This document shows, in pieces, positions 54,061-63,295 of a DNA stretch of 64,000 nt. The DNA lies in the NCBI GenBank assembly GCA_021292165.1, contig CM037879.1, positions 43,547,802 to 43,611,801 on the forward strand, read 5' to 3'. Position 1 is the stretch's first letter. Each line of letters starts with the position of its first letter. This DNA comes from Shinisaurus crocodilurus. Its lineage: Eukaryota; Chordata; Lepidosauria; Squamata; Shinisauridae. Under the pieces are notes generated by a model. That model saw only the letters and a program-made list of their open reading frames with translations. It did no database searches and was not told where the DNA came from. Position numbers and translations under genes: made by a program.

Positions 54061-54726
54061 TTGAACTTGTTGAAGGGACAGGTGGAAAGCGGGAGGAGGC
54101 CCGAGCAGAGCAGAGCAGCGCGGGGGGTGTCTTCTTCTTCTTCTCCTCCTCCTCCTCCTCCTCTTGGGGAGTCTCCCTTATTGCTTCCCCCTCTTTCTAG
54201 ACCTCTGTGTGACCTCCCCGAATTTAAATTAATCTGTATATTATATACAGATTGATATCTTGCACTTCTATTAAAGAATTACAATTAGAGGTACAGGATT
54301 GAGGAAGTTGGCTCCATCTAGCCCAGTCTTGGATCATCTCCAGGGTATGGTTCCATTTTGATGTTTAGTTTTTGTTCTTGATATTTTTTGTCATTTACGA
54401 TGGTTGTGAGACGACATATAATAGCATGGCCCATGCTAGGTTACTACATTTGTAGATTTGTATTCATAGACCTGCTGAAAATGTGGAGAATGTGTAATGC
54501 ATGTTCGCACTCAATAAAGTGTTTGAAAATAAACTTGTATTTAGATGCATTTTACTTTAATTACATCAGTATTTTCATAACAAACAATACATGTGCTTAG
54601 GGGGTAAGGGTTTCTTTAACTAATCTAGTGGAAGAGACTCGAGTGCTAAAATCCACGGGTTAGGGGGCGCAAATTACTTGCCTTGCCCCGGGTGCTGACA
54701 ACCCACGCTACGCCACTGCTCCTTGA

Positions 54727-55535
54727 GCCATCTTTGTCACTTGAGGCTCAGGTTGCCTCAGTGGCACAGAGTGCCTTCTACCAGCTTCAGCTGGTGGCCC
54801 AGCTATGCCCCTATCTGGACAGGGATAGTTTGGTTTCAGTAATCTATACTCTGGTAATCTTTAGACTACTACTGCAGTGAACTCTACATGGGGCTGCCCT
54901 TGAAGACCGTTCAGAAGCTGCAGCTTTTGCAAAATGCAGCGGCTAGACGAATCACTAGGACCAAAAGGTCCAAACACCTGTTCTGGCCCACTTGCACTGG
55001 CTGCCTATATGCTTCCAAGCCTGATTCAAGGTGCTGGTTTTGACCTATAAAGCCCTACATGACTTGGGACCACAATACCTGATGGGACGCCTCTCCCAAC
55101 CACAATCTACCCATACATTACGTTCAACATCTGGGGCCTTCCTCCGACTGCCACCTCCACGTGAGGCTCGGAGGGCAGTGACAAGGGGGAGGGCCTTTTC
55201 TGTGGTAGCCCCCCAACTGTGGAAAAAGCTCCCCCCTGAGGCCCGCCTGGCGCCAACTCTATTATCTTTTTGGCACCAGGTTAAGACTGCCCTCTACGCT
55301 GAGGCTTTTAATAATTAAATGGTATATGGTGGGGTGGTAAATTGTTTTTAGCAGTCGTGTTTTATTAACTTGTTTTAGGGATATTTTTAAAATTGGTTTT
55401 AAAAAATTCATAATGTTTTTATCATTTATATTTTTAACTGTTTTTATTGTGTTTTTTAATAAATTGATTGTTGTACACCGCCCAGAGAGCTTCGGCTATT
55501 GGGCAGTATAGAAAATGAATGAATAAATAAATAAA
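54727..55535 (+). mobile_element. L2-like LINE, 3' piece of a split copy with ORF2 C-terminus
   Basis: The frame at 55031-55318 reads VLTYKALHDLGPQYLMGRL, then LPPPREARRAVTRGRAFSVV and APQLWKKLPPEARLAPTLLS, the typical C-terminus of L2-type ORF2. The 3' UTR ends with ACCGCCCAGAGAGCTTCGGC, CTATTGGGCAGTATAG and (AAAT)n. It starts with the second copy of the hAT target duplication. Confidence 0.88.
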
Positions 55536-55709
55536 AGGGGCGGGGCCAAAATACCAGCATATTTTAGCTCTTGCTGCCAGTAGCTAAGCCTTAGGGGTGG
55601 CATTTCAACCTTTTAGAACAGGAAAACAACTGCAGAAAAGCCAGGAAACCACCAAATGATTGGTGGTGGGGAAAAGTGGGGGCATGGTCATCTCTGGGAT
55701 AGGGATGTA
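55536..55709. other. Unassigned linker
   Basis: GGATAGGGATGTA at about 55700 is similar to the TAGGGATGTA end of the foldback MITEs and may be the left end of the element continuing after the SINE. Confidence 0.35.
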
Positions 55710-55948
55710 GCCAGTGTGGTGTAGTGGTTAGAGTGTTGGACTGGGACTCGGGAGATCCGGGTTCTAGTCCCCGCTCGGCCATGAAACTCACTGGGTGACT
55801 TTGGGCCAGTCACTGACTCTTAGCCTAACCTACCTCACAGGGTTGTTGTGAGGATAAAATGGAGAGGAGGAGGACGACTATGTAAGCTGCCTTGGGTTCG
55901 TTGCAGGAAAAAAGGCGGGGTATAAATATAATAAATAAATAAATAAAT
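55710..55948 (+). mobile_element. tRNA-derived SINE, type A, full length
   Basis: The head GCCAGTGTGGTGTAGTGGTT has an A-box-like GTGTAGTGGTTAG, and GGGTTCTAGTCCCC is B-box-like. The body has GTGACTTTGGGCCAGTCAC and ACAGGGTTGTTGTGAGGATA, and ends GGCGGGGTATAAATAT plus (AAAT)n. It resembles the tRNA-headed SINEs common in lizards. Confidence 0.9.
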
Positions 55949-56365
55949 GTGCATGGATCTCGATCGGGGTGTGTGGAAGTGGGGCGAACTCTCGCCGCTT
56001 GACCCCCCCGAGCTCCACATGACTTACCTTTCCCTGGCTTGGCACAAGTCCCATGAGAGGAGCCGGGGAAAGGTACTTCCGGGTCCCCGGTGCTGCGTCT
56101 TTTATGTAAATACCATGGAAAACCACCTTTAAATGGCTGCGATTTGCTATTCGCGGCCGTTTTAAGGTGGTTTTCCATGGTATTTATGTAAAAGATGCAG
56201 CACCGGGGACCCGGAAGTGATGCACTGGGGACCCAGAAGTCCGCCTTGCCGAGCTCCTCAGCTGGCAAGGTGAGGTGCTCGGCGGATCGCGCAGCGGGGG
56301 CGCTCGCTGAGTGCCCAGCGAGTCGGGGGTGGGCAGTTCGCCCACCCCTACAGTCTGGGAAACCC
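55949..56365. mobile_element. GC-rich foldback MITE with long hairpin
   Basis: A near-perfect hairpin occupies 56085-56218 with arms from ACTTCCGGGTCCCCGG to CCGGGGACCCGGAAGT, about 60 bp, two or three mismatches. Its loop GCGATTTGCTATTCGCGGCC is the complement-like counterpart of the loop in 48653-48989. The right end CCCACCCCTA (about 56355-56365) resembles the TAGGGATG-type terminus. The left end may lie beyond the SINE near 55700. Confidence 0.7.
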
Positions 56366-56444
56366 CAGGGAGCTGGACTGGGACCTCGGGTGGGCTGGGA
56401 TCTGGCCTAGGGGGCTGAGGTTCAACACCCTTGCCTTATACCAT

Positions 56445-56945
56445 TCGCTCAGAGGTGGGGCCAAGCATATGGCCTGCAGGTAGAATGCCCCATGTTCAAT
56501 TCCTGCGTAGGGATGTGCAAGGTTTTTTGTTCAGGAGGTGGAAATCTGGCAGACTAGCCAGGCTCGACCTCCTGAACTCTGTCCCCGCTGACCTCTTCCC
56601 TGGCTTGACTTGTGTTCTCCCGAGTTGAGCCGGGGAAGTGACTTCTGGGTTGCCGGCGGCCCACTGTTTACGCTGGTGTGTGTGCCTGCTTTTGGCCCGG
56701 CTCGGCAAGCGCAGCAGTGACATACGCCGAGCCATAGGAGCGTCAGGTCTCCACCCCTAAATTTCCTGGCATCTTCAGGATCTCAACTGGCAGAGCTGGA
56801 ACAGACCTTAGCAGGCAAGGCTTAGCTCCAGATTCTAGGCTGGGGGCAGGGATGCACTGCCAGTCAGTACGGATGGTGCTGGGCGAAGGCAGGCCAATAG
56901 TCTGAATCTGTGCAGAGCGGCTCCTTATATCAAGCACTGAACTCA
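56445..56945 (+). mobile_element. tRNA-derived SINE, type B, split by a MITE
   Basis: GCCTGCAGGTAGAATGCCCC and GTTCAATTCCTG precede 56508. TTTCCTGGCATCTTCAGG, GCTGGAACAGACC, CACTGCCAGTCAGTACGG and GGCCAATAGTCTGAATCTG follow 56759, giving the expected SINE order. Confidence 0.65.
56508..56759. mobile_element. hAT-like MITE, TAGGGATGTGCAAGG start
   Basis: TAGGGATGTGCAAGG to GTCTCCACCCCTA. The interior GAGTTGAGCCGGGGAAGTGA recalls 13840 and 56050. The flanks ATTCCTG and ATTTCCTGG are consistent with an imprecise target duplication. Confidence 0.65.
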
Positions 56946-57047
56946 TTGCGATTCTTAGAAAGTGTAGCAACAGGCTTTGGTCGGCCTTTATTAATCAGAC
57001 CTTTAAAAACACTGGGGAGATAAAAGTCAGTTTTCAATTTAAAGTCT

Positions 57048-57067
57048 AATTCTTTCTTTCTTTCTTT
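57048..57067. repeat. (TTTC)n microsatellite
   Basis: Five TTTC units. Confidence 0.85.
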
Positions 57068-57237
57068 ACATTAAAATCAGTTTGGATTGAACATCTTTTT
57101 ACAAAGTAACTTGGTTTAAAATAAAATCTGAACTTCATATAAACATGTTGAATTCTGCATACTTCCATTTAATGGCTTAGAATCTAACCCCTTGGATAAA
57201 TCAGTGAAAATTGCCATCCTGCCCTGTTCCTCCAACA

Positions 57238-57495
57238 GAACTTTTGCTGAGAACAATTAGATCTAGAACTGTGCTCGGCAGAAGTTCCACTGGTGCAGGG
57301 GGAACGGGGTAGGATGGTGACAATGTTCTCCAATCCCCTCTTCCCCCTGCAACCCCAGCGCCACCCCCCACACTGTTCTGGAGGGTTGGGGGCACCCTCT
57401 GGAATAGTGTGGGAGGTGGTGCTAGGGGGCTGCCGAGGGAAGAGGGATACAGAGAACATTGCCATCCTCACCTGCTCCTCCAGTGGGAAGCTCCT
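57238..57495. mobile_element. Foldback MITE, related to 45705-45922
   Basis: AAGTTCCACTGGTGCAGGGG, TGGTGACAATGTTCTCC and GGAGGGTTGGGGGCACCCTC, with GAGAACATTGCCATCC and CTCCAGTGGGAAGCTCC as the returning arm. Confidence 0.6.
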
Positions 57496-57504
57496 CCTGA
57501 CAGA

Positions 57505-57608
57505 TATGAACATCGGAAGCTGCCTTATACTACCTCGGAACATTGGTCCACATCTAACCCAGTATTGCTGACACTGACGGGCAGCGGCTCTCCAGGGCTT
57601 CAGGCAGG
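57505..57608 (-). mobile_element. tRNA-derived SINE, type B, left part of a split copy
   Basis: ATCGGAAGCTGCCTTATAC, CCAGTATTGCTGACACTGAC and GCTCTCCAGGGCTTCAGGCA in antisense. The remaining head part reappears at about 61556-61632 (GGAGATGTCTGGGTATTGAA, TGCATGCAAAGCGGGTGC), on the far side of the copia element. Confidence 0.8.
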
Positions 57609-58272
57609 TGTTTTGTTGTGATATGTATCACTTCACCAGCTGAAGCACATTGTTTACACATGGAAAGGAACAGAATGGCTGTAAACAAGTTTGTTATGTC
57701 TTTCTAGATTCCCGTGTTTTTCGCATGGGAAGCTAGACCATGGGAGCAATATGAGCTAGTCACGTGGTTTGTATGTTCTGATGACGTGCTAACTTGTTTT
57801 TCTGTCTGAAGCCATCTTAGAGAGAAGCAGGACTGCTTTCTCTCTTCTCTTTTGTTTTCTTCTTGCTGGACTTTGTTACTGCAACAATGTAACGTCTTTG
57901 CTGAGGTGGAGTGAAGCTCAACTTACTCCACTGGATGTAATGTTTGCTATGCATTTATACTATGCACATGGACTGTAACTAGGAAATGTATACTCTGTAG
58001 AACTTTACTTGCTAAGTGAATAAACAGGTAGAATTAGACCTGTGGTGTTCCAGAGTGTTTCCTGACTCCATGGATTAATCTGCAACGGGGAAGCTGGAAG
58101 CAGTCTGACAAGGCTGACTGGGCTGGAGAAACTGGCACAACACGCTGCACGCTGCGTGGGGGGAGGTGAGATCTGGAAGATGTGTGTGGAATTTCAGGCG
58201 TCTGCTAGCACACAGAGACAGGATTTTAATTCTCCCAACTTGCACACACTCTGCTCAAAGATAACACCAACA
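57609..58272 (+). repeat. Copia 5' LTR
   Basis: About 660 bp. Its right half (from 57932, CACTGGATGTAATG) is repeated at 61218-61550. AATAAA at 58019-58024 is the likely polyadenylation signal. The end is placed just before the primer site (CACCAACA); homology to the 3' copy stops some 15 bases earlier. Confidence 0.75.
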
Positions 58273-58273
58273 G

Positions 58274-58287
58274 GGTTATGGGCCCAG
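58274..58287 (+). promoter_or_regulatory. Primer-binding site matching initiator tRNA-Met anticodon arm
   Basis: GGTTATGGGCCCAG is complementary to CTGGGCCCATAACC, the anticodon stem-loop of eukaryotic initiator tRNA-Met. Drosophila copia is primed by a half-tRNA cut in this loop, with a very similar site. The site also contains an ATG. Confidence 0.8.
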
Positions 58288-58410
58288 ATTGGACCAGAAC
58301 CAGAACCAACCAGAACCAGATTGGACCGTACCAGAACCAGGTCGGTACCAGCACCAGAACCAGCGCAACAGCTTCTACTCCGGTGATTTGGCAACAGCTT
58401 CTACTCCGAT

Positions 58411-58742
58411 TAATGGCAGAGGAGGAAGACGTCAAAGAAGAAAAAATATCTCCTGGTCCTTCAACCGGTAAGGAGGGGGAAGAAAGGGGGAGATATCGGC
58501 TGGCTGACACAGACAGCTTGCAGGCAAGTTTCAAGGCTGACAGCTTGGAGGGAGAAAGCTGGTGGGGAGGAGGAACAAAATCCCCCGGTCACAGAAATGG
58601 CGGCTGCACAATCCCTGAATCCACAAATTGTGGAAAAACCGTCTGGATCAAACTATGTGCTGTGGAGTTTCCAGATGCAGCATTATTTAACCCATGCGAG
58701 ACTCTGGTCTGTAGTAACACAGGATCCAATTGCAATGGGTGA
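58411..58742 (+). pseudogene. Copia gag remnant
   Basis: From ATG 58411 an acidic leader (MAEEEDVKEEK) runs on. Around 58590-58735 a different frame reads SGSNYVLWSFQMQHYL, the conserved N-terminal motif of copia-type Gag (ligand-like SNYxxWxxxM block). A frameshift at about 58590 and a stop at about 58747 break it. Most of the capsid region is missing before the zinc knuckle of the next frame, implying an internal deletion around 58745-58800. Confidence 0.65.
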
Positions 58743-59797
58743 CCAAGCTTAATCTTTGTGGAATTTACAAAGTGCAACTTTTTCTGCTTCAAGCTGGAGA
58801 AATGGCTTGTGGAGATAGCAGAAAGGAAAAGCGCCAAGGAAAGAAAAACAATTCTGGCCATAAATTTGCTGAAAGCCGGGCTGATGTGGCAAACAGCCAA
58901 GCTGCTGCTTTAAAAGTGAACAAATGTTTCATTTGTGGATCTACAAATCATCTGAAAAAACAATGTAAACAGAGAAAGAAACAAAACAAACAGGAAACAA
59001 CAAACACACCTGAGGAGGCAGTTAAAACGGGCAAAAGTTTGATTGCACGGGTGGGGGTTTCTAATGTTGTTTGGGTTTTGGACTCTGGAGCTTCTCATCA
59101 CATGACTAACTCCAGGAACATATTTCAATCTCTGGAAGAAGATGGATGTCCAGGTCAGCATGTGGAATTAGCTGACGGGAAACGTATAAATGTTTCAGCA
59201 ACAGGAACAATTGAATTTGCTACGTTGGGTCAACAAAGAGCACTGCTTGTTCCGGAACTGGACACAAATATGATAAGTATTTCCCAATTAGCTCAAAATG
59301 GCTATGAAATGTGTTTTTCAGACAGCAAATGTGTGATTTCACGTGAAGGGACAGTCTGTGCAAAAGGTAATTTGCAGAATTCTCTGTATGTTATAAATCC
59401 ATTTGTAACACATGATGAGAGTGTGAAGTATGCAAATTGTAAGCCTCATGATAATTGTATACATTTATTCCACAAACGTTTTGCGCATGCAAATTACAGG
59501 AGCATCGAGAAGATGCCGGGTCTGTGTGAGGGCATGAAAATGAAACCTTGTTCTAATTATGTGGAATGTGAAGTATGCAGTACAGCAAAGTCACACAGAT
59601 CTAACATTCAGAAACAAAGTGATAGAGTGAGCACAAGAATATTTGAGCTGGTACACTCTGATGTTGCTGGGCCTTTTGAGGAAAGCTATGGGGGAAATAG
59701 GTACTACATGACTATTATTGATGACTTTCAAGATTTGGATTTGTTTATCTTCTGCAGCATAAGTCTCAGGTTTGAGAGAGATTTGAATCATTTGTGA
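58730..59797 (+). pseudogene. Copia zinc knuckle, protease and integrase N-terminus
   Basis: 355-codon frame; genuine homology begins at about residue 24. CCHC knuckle C66-C69-H74-C79 (CFICGSTNHLKKQC) binds RNA. Protease active site D118-S-G in WVLDSGASHHMT. The GAG-pre-integrase zinc module shows H248/H253 (LFHKRFAHANY) and C280/C283. The first integrase catalytic residue is D311 (HSDVAGPF). The frame shifts out after IIDDF (about 332) and ends at 59797; a further stop lies in the true frame. The native start lies upstream in gag, so the listed start is not meaningful. Confidence 0.82.
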
Positions 59798-59833
59798 AAT
59801 GGGCTGGTAACAGATTCAAACAATACCCCATAG

Positions 59834-61171
59834 GTGAATTGCTCACAGATGGTTTTGTACATGAGTACAAAATTCAAGAAATTCTTGGAAAGTGAGGGCA
59901 TTGGACACAAAGTCACAGCCCCAAACTCACCGTTTCAAAATGGCGTAGCTGAAAGACGCAACAGAACACTCCAAGAAATGATGAGGGCTCAATTAGCTGA
60001 CTCACAGTTGAAAAACCATTTCTGGGGGGATGCACTTTCAAATGCTAATTATTTGCTGAACAGATTACCTAACACCACAACTGGGAAAACTCCATATGAA
60101 ATGTTTCATGGGAGGAAGCCAAAGATAGCACACGTACGCATTTTTGGGAGCAAATGTTTTGTTCAAATACAGGCTAAAAGCTTTGAATGTTTTCTGCTGG
60201 GGTATGATGGACAAACAAAAGGATACAGGCTATGGTCACCACAACACAGAAAGGTAATTTTAAGCAGAGATGTGATTTTTCACAAGCAAACACATGATCA
60301 GAAACAGCTGGTGGAATTGCCAATGCATTCAATGGCTAAAACACAGCAGGAAATTTCTGAAACAGAACAGACCACTGGGCAGATATCTGGGGAACAGGAG
60401 GGAGGTGAACAATCTCTAAGGCGTTCAACCCGAGAACGTAAAACACCTGTTAGATATCCGGATGAATTCCAAAGTGGGAAAACTGTTGTACATAAAGCTC
60501 TCAAAATAGCTTTAGAACCTCAAAGCTTTGAGGAAATCCAAAGCATGGAACCAAAGGTGACAAATTATTGGTTTGAAGCCATGCAGGATGAAATCAATGC
60601 AATGCATGTTAACAAAACATGGAGTCTGGTATCTTTACCTGTAGGGCGAAAAGCCATCACCTGTAAATGGGTGTACAAGGTGAAAATGAATCACCAGAGG
60701 CAGGTAGAAAGATACAGGGCAAGACTCGTGGCAAGAGGGTTTGCACAAAAACATGGGATAGATTTTGATTCCGTGTTTGCACCAACAACAAGGCATGCAA
60801 CTGTAAGATTGTTGTTGAAATTGGCAGCACAAAGAAAAATGATGGCATTTCATTTTGATGTAAAACTGCTTTGCTATATGGCAGGGATGGGGACTTGGAC
60901 TCGACGACTCGACTCGCGAGTCCGACTGAGTCCCCCCTTTGACTCGAGTCCCACTCGAGTCCCAATTTTTTCAATGGGACTCGAGACTCGACTCGAGCCC
61001 AATGACTCCGCCACCGCCGCCACTCACGTCACCGCCGTCGCTGTCTCCCTCGCCGCCACCCGCTCGCAGCTACCGCCGCCATCGCACGCCATGCCGCCAT
61101 CACGCCGCCGCCGCCACCACACGCAGCCGCCCGCGCCGGTCCCGTCATCACTTCCGGCGCGGCGGAAGTGA
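59834..61171 (+). pseudogene. Copia integrase C-terminal half and RT N-terminus
   Basis: Integrase catalytic E40 lies in NSPFQNGVAERRNRTL. The second catalytic Asp and its DNGGEF-type context are lost in the gap before this frame. NYLLNRLP, TPYEMFHGRKP and SRDVIFH are copia integrase C-terminal blocks. RT begins at about residue 245 (WFEAMQDEINAM), with CKWVYKVK, YRARLVARGF and the first catalytic Asp at D342 (FHFDVK). A one-base loss in the A run right after shifts the frame, and element sequence ends at 60881. Residues after about 350 are encoded by the inserted GC-rich segment and are not RT. Confidence 0.82.
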
Positions 61172-61217
61172 CGCGCCGGGACCCTGCTCCGGCGCGCTTG
61201 GCCGCCGCCGCTTTAAA
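60882..61217. mobile_element. hAT-like GACTCG segment plus GC-rich foldback
   Basis: It begins CAGGGATGGGGACTTGGACT and continues with GACTCG/CGAGTC repeats matching the left 130 bp of 37268-38264. It then turns into CCGCC-rich sequence with the inverted pair CATCACTTCCG and CGGAAGTGACG (about 61145-61175), resembling 56085-56218. No CATCCCTG right end is present; the copia 3' LTR resumes at 61218. Confidence 0.75.
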
Positions 61218-61550
61218 CACTGGATGTAATGCTTGCTTTGCATTTATACTATGCACATGGACTGTAACTAGGAAATGTATACTCTGTAGAACTTTACTTG
61301 CTAAGTGAATAAACAGGTAGAATTAGACCTGTGGTGTTCCAGAGTGTTTCCTGACTCCATGGATTAATCTGCAACGGGGAAGCTGGAAGCAGTCTGACAA
61401 GGCTGACTGGGCTGGAGAAACTGGCACAACACGCTGCACGCTGCGTGGGGGGAGGTGAGATCTGGAAGATCTGTGTGTGGAATTTCAGGCGTCTGCTAGC
61501 ACACAGAGACAGGATTTTAATTCTCCCAACTCGCACACACTCTGCTCAAA
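61218..61550 (+). repeat. Copia 3' LTR, right half
   Basis: Matches 57932-58258 with a handful of substitutions and a 2-base insertion (GATCTGTGTGTGG versus GATGTGTGTGG). AATAAA at about 61305-61310. Confidence 0.9.
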
Positions 61551-61555
61551 TTTAA

Positions 61556-61640
61556 CCCCTTCACTGGAGATGTCTGGGTATTGAACCCGGGACCGTCTGC
61601 ATGCAAAGCGGGTGCTCTAGCACAGAGCCATGGCTGTTCC
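61556..61640 (-). mobile_element. tRNA-derived SINE, type B, right part of a split copy
   Basis: TTGAACCCGGGACCGTCTGC is the B-box complement and GTGCTCTAGCACAGAGCCAT the A-box-side complement. It completes 57505-57608. Confidence 0.8.
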
Positions 61641-62224
61641 CTGTGAAGGGTTTATCAAACCCAGTGTGTTTGATAAACAGAATCATGAATTGGGTGGAAA
61701 AACTGAACTAAAGTCTGCATTTGTATGTAAAAGGGGAGAAAAAATGGAGTTCTTAGGATTACAAAAACATGATACAACAGATCACATATTTATTACTAAA
61801 GCAAACAGATTTATGACTATCACCAACCAACCAATTTACTTCCAATCTCACTGGGAAACACTGTTTGCCTAGCAAACACCCCCCCCCTTGCAGCTGGAAA
61901 GTTCTGGGCGACTTCTTGGACTATAATGCAGCTCATCTAACTGCATACTGGTTTATATAACCGTGCCGTGCAAAAGGCACGTGGGCTGCAAAACCAGAGC
62001 TTTGGGATTATGTTCTTTGGGAAATATGAAGGCCTTATTTAATTGCAAACGGATATGTTTATGGTTATAGCCACCAATTAATATACAGTCTTGTTCAGGA
62101 AAGTCTTAAACTTGGTTTAAAATTAGCTCAGTTAAAATCAATGCATCCCGCTTCGAATTACACACTGATACCTCAGAATACTACGAAAAAGGGGTATATG
62201 TGAATTGAGAGTGTAACCTATATT
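61641..62224. other. Unassigned sequence, no gene seen
   Basis: An 80-codon ORF at 61630-61872 shows no domain. Confidence 0.45.
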
Positions 62225-62544
62225 CCAGGAGCAACCATTAGCCATGTGGGCTGTGGCTGATGGGAGCTGAAAATCCAAAACATCTGGAGGCCAATAGATT
62301 GGGAAAGGCTGTGTACCAGAGTGTATTCAGTTTAAAATCAACGAGCCCCTGAACCATTGTAAACCTGAAGTATTTGTCTGCAGGGCCCACAAGTGTGGGA
62401 CTGTGTCAGTGTGAGGGGATCACCCCAAACACTTGTGGAGCTCCCACACATACACCCACACAATTGGAGGCAGCATAACTAGACATGGGATAGGGAACCT
62501 CTGACCTCCAGATGTTGTTGAACTGTAACTCACAGCAAGACTTA
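62225..62544. mobile_element. Decayed MITE scraps
   Basis: GGCTGATGGGAGCTGAAAAT with CAAAACATCTGGAGGCC (62250-62295) and GGGAACCTCTGACCTCCAG with ATGTTGTTGAACTGTAACT (62492-62530) resemble halves of the hAT foldback MITEs. Confidence 0.4.
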
Positions 62545-62712
62545 GGATCATAGGATCACAGAGTTGGAAGGGACCTACAGGACCATCGAGTCCAACCCCC
62601 TGCTCAGTGCAGGGAACTAGAGGAGGGGTCTCCCATCCAAGTAACAACCAGGCCTGGCCCTGCTTAGCTTTCCACGCTCAGACAAGCTGAGCCAGCGTGA
62701 GTCACAGGCACT
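62545..62712 (-). mobile_element. CR1-like LINE 3' end
   Basis: ATCATAGGATCACAGAGTTG, AGTCCAACCCCCTGCTCAGT and GGGGTCTCCCATCCAAGTAA, nearly identical to 26418-26590. Confidence 0.8.
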
Positions 62713-62972
62713 CCCCTCATCCCTCACCATTGGCTATGCTGGCAAGGGCTGATGGAGGTTGCCGGCATCAAGTCCTGGCATGGTCGGGCATGTGCTGCTG
62801 AGGTCCCACATTCCAGCAGGCAGCTCATCCCAGAGCTCCTTGGACTTGCCCCTCCTCTTCACTGTCGCAGTTCATCATGTAGTTCGGGAGGCAGAAAATT
62901 TGGCACCTTTCAAAAGCCTCCTGAAAACACACTTGTTCACCCAGGCTTTCCCTTGCTTATAATTAAATTAAT

Positions 62973-63015
62973 CATGCTGCTCCATTTTACTGCTCCTGTA
63001 TTGCTCTGTAGAATA

Positions 63016-63069
<54 letters not shown>

Positions 63070-63100
63070 CAATACAGGAGCAGTAAAATGGAGCAGCAGT
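62973..63100. repeat. Palindrome around (AAT)n
   Basis: The left arm TGCTCCATTTTACTGCTCCT plus TGTATTGCTC is matched perfectly by GAGCAATACAGGAGCAGTAA plus AATGGAGCA on the right. The core is about 17 AAT units (63013-63066). Confidence 0.92.
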
Positions 63101-63120
63101 TTACATATAAAAGTGTAAGT

Positions 63121-63161
63121 TGTTTACATATAAATATTAAAATCACATTTAAAATATATTA

Positions 63162-63206
<45 letters not shown>

Positions 63207-63232
63207 TAAATGTGATTTTAATATTTACATGT
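63121..63232. repeat. Palindrome around (ATT)n
   Basis: ACATATAAATATTAAAATCA plus CATTTAAA pairs with TTTAAATGTG plus ATTTTAATATTTACATGT. The core is an ATT run (about 63158-63206). Confidence 0.9.
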
Positions 63233-63295
63233 AAGCCGCTTAGGGATTTTTATTATACTAAGAGGTATATAAATACTACAGATAAATAAAACTGC

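Larger units (their letters stand above)
52925..54718 (+). mobile_element. Non-autonomous hAT carrying a DHRS11-like gene start
   Basis: 1,794 bp. Termini CAGAGGCGTAGCGTGGG and CCCACGCTACGCCACTG are inverted with one mismatch. The perfect 8-bp duplication CTCCTTGA lies at 52917-52924 and 54719-54726. The element sits inside an L2-like LINE. In order it holds a GC-rich CpG-island-like segment, the first coding segment of a short-chain dehydrogenase gene, about 690 bp of purine-rich sequence, CTC/TTC repeats, and an AT-rich 3' part with AATAAA sites (about 54512). No transposase is visible, so it depends on an autonomous hAT. Confidence 0.93.
57609..61553 (+). mobile_element. Ty1/copia LTR retrotransposon, defective
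   Basis: A 5' LTR, primer site, gag remnant, zinc knuckle, protease, integrase and the start of RT are in the Ty1/copia order (PR-IN-RT). The rest of RT, RNase H, polypurine tract and the first half of the 3' LTR are replaced by a hAT-like GC-rich segment (60882-61217). It is inserted in an antisense SINE. Exact LTR starts are uncertain by several bases, so no target duplication is claimed. Confidence 0.88.
62800..63290 (+). mobile_element. L2-like LINE 3' end containing two palindromes
   Basis: CTTTCAAAAGCCTCCTGAAA, ACACACTTGTTCACCCAGGC and AAGCCGCTTAGGGATTTTTA, with a TATATAAATACTACAGATAA tail, give the L2-type 3' end. Between them lie two inverted duplications centred on triplet repeats (next entries). 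Confidence 0.7.

Noticed and set aside
56085..56218. microRNA-like hairpin
   Set aside because: The stem is too long and too perfect and belongs to a repeated foldback element; a small-RNA role would need data.
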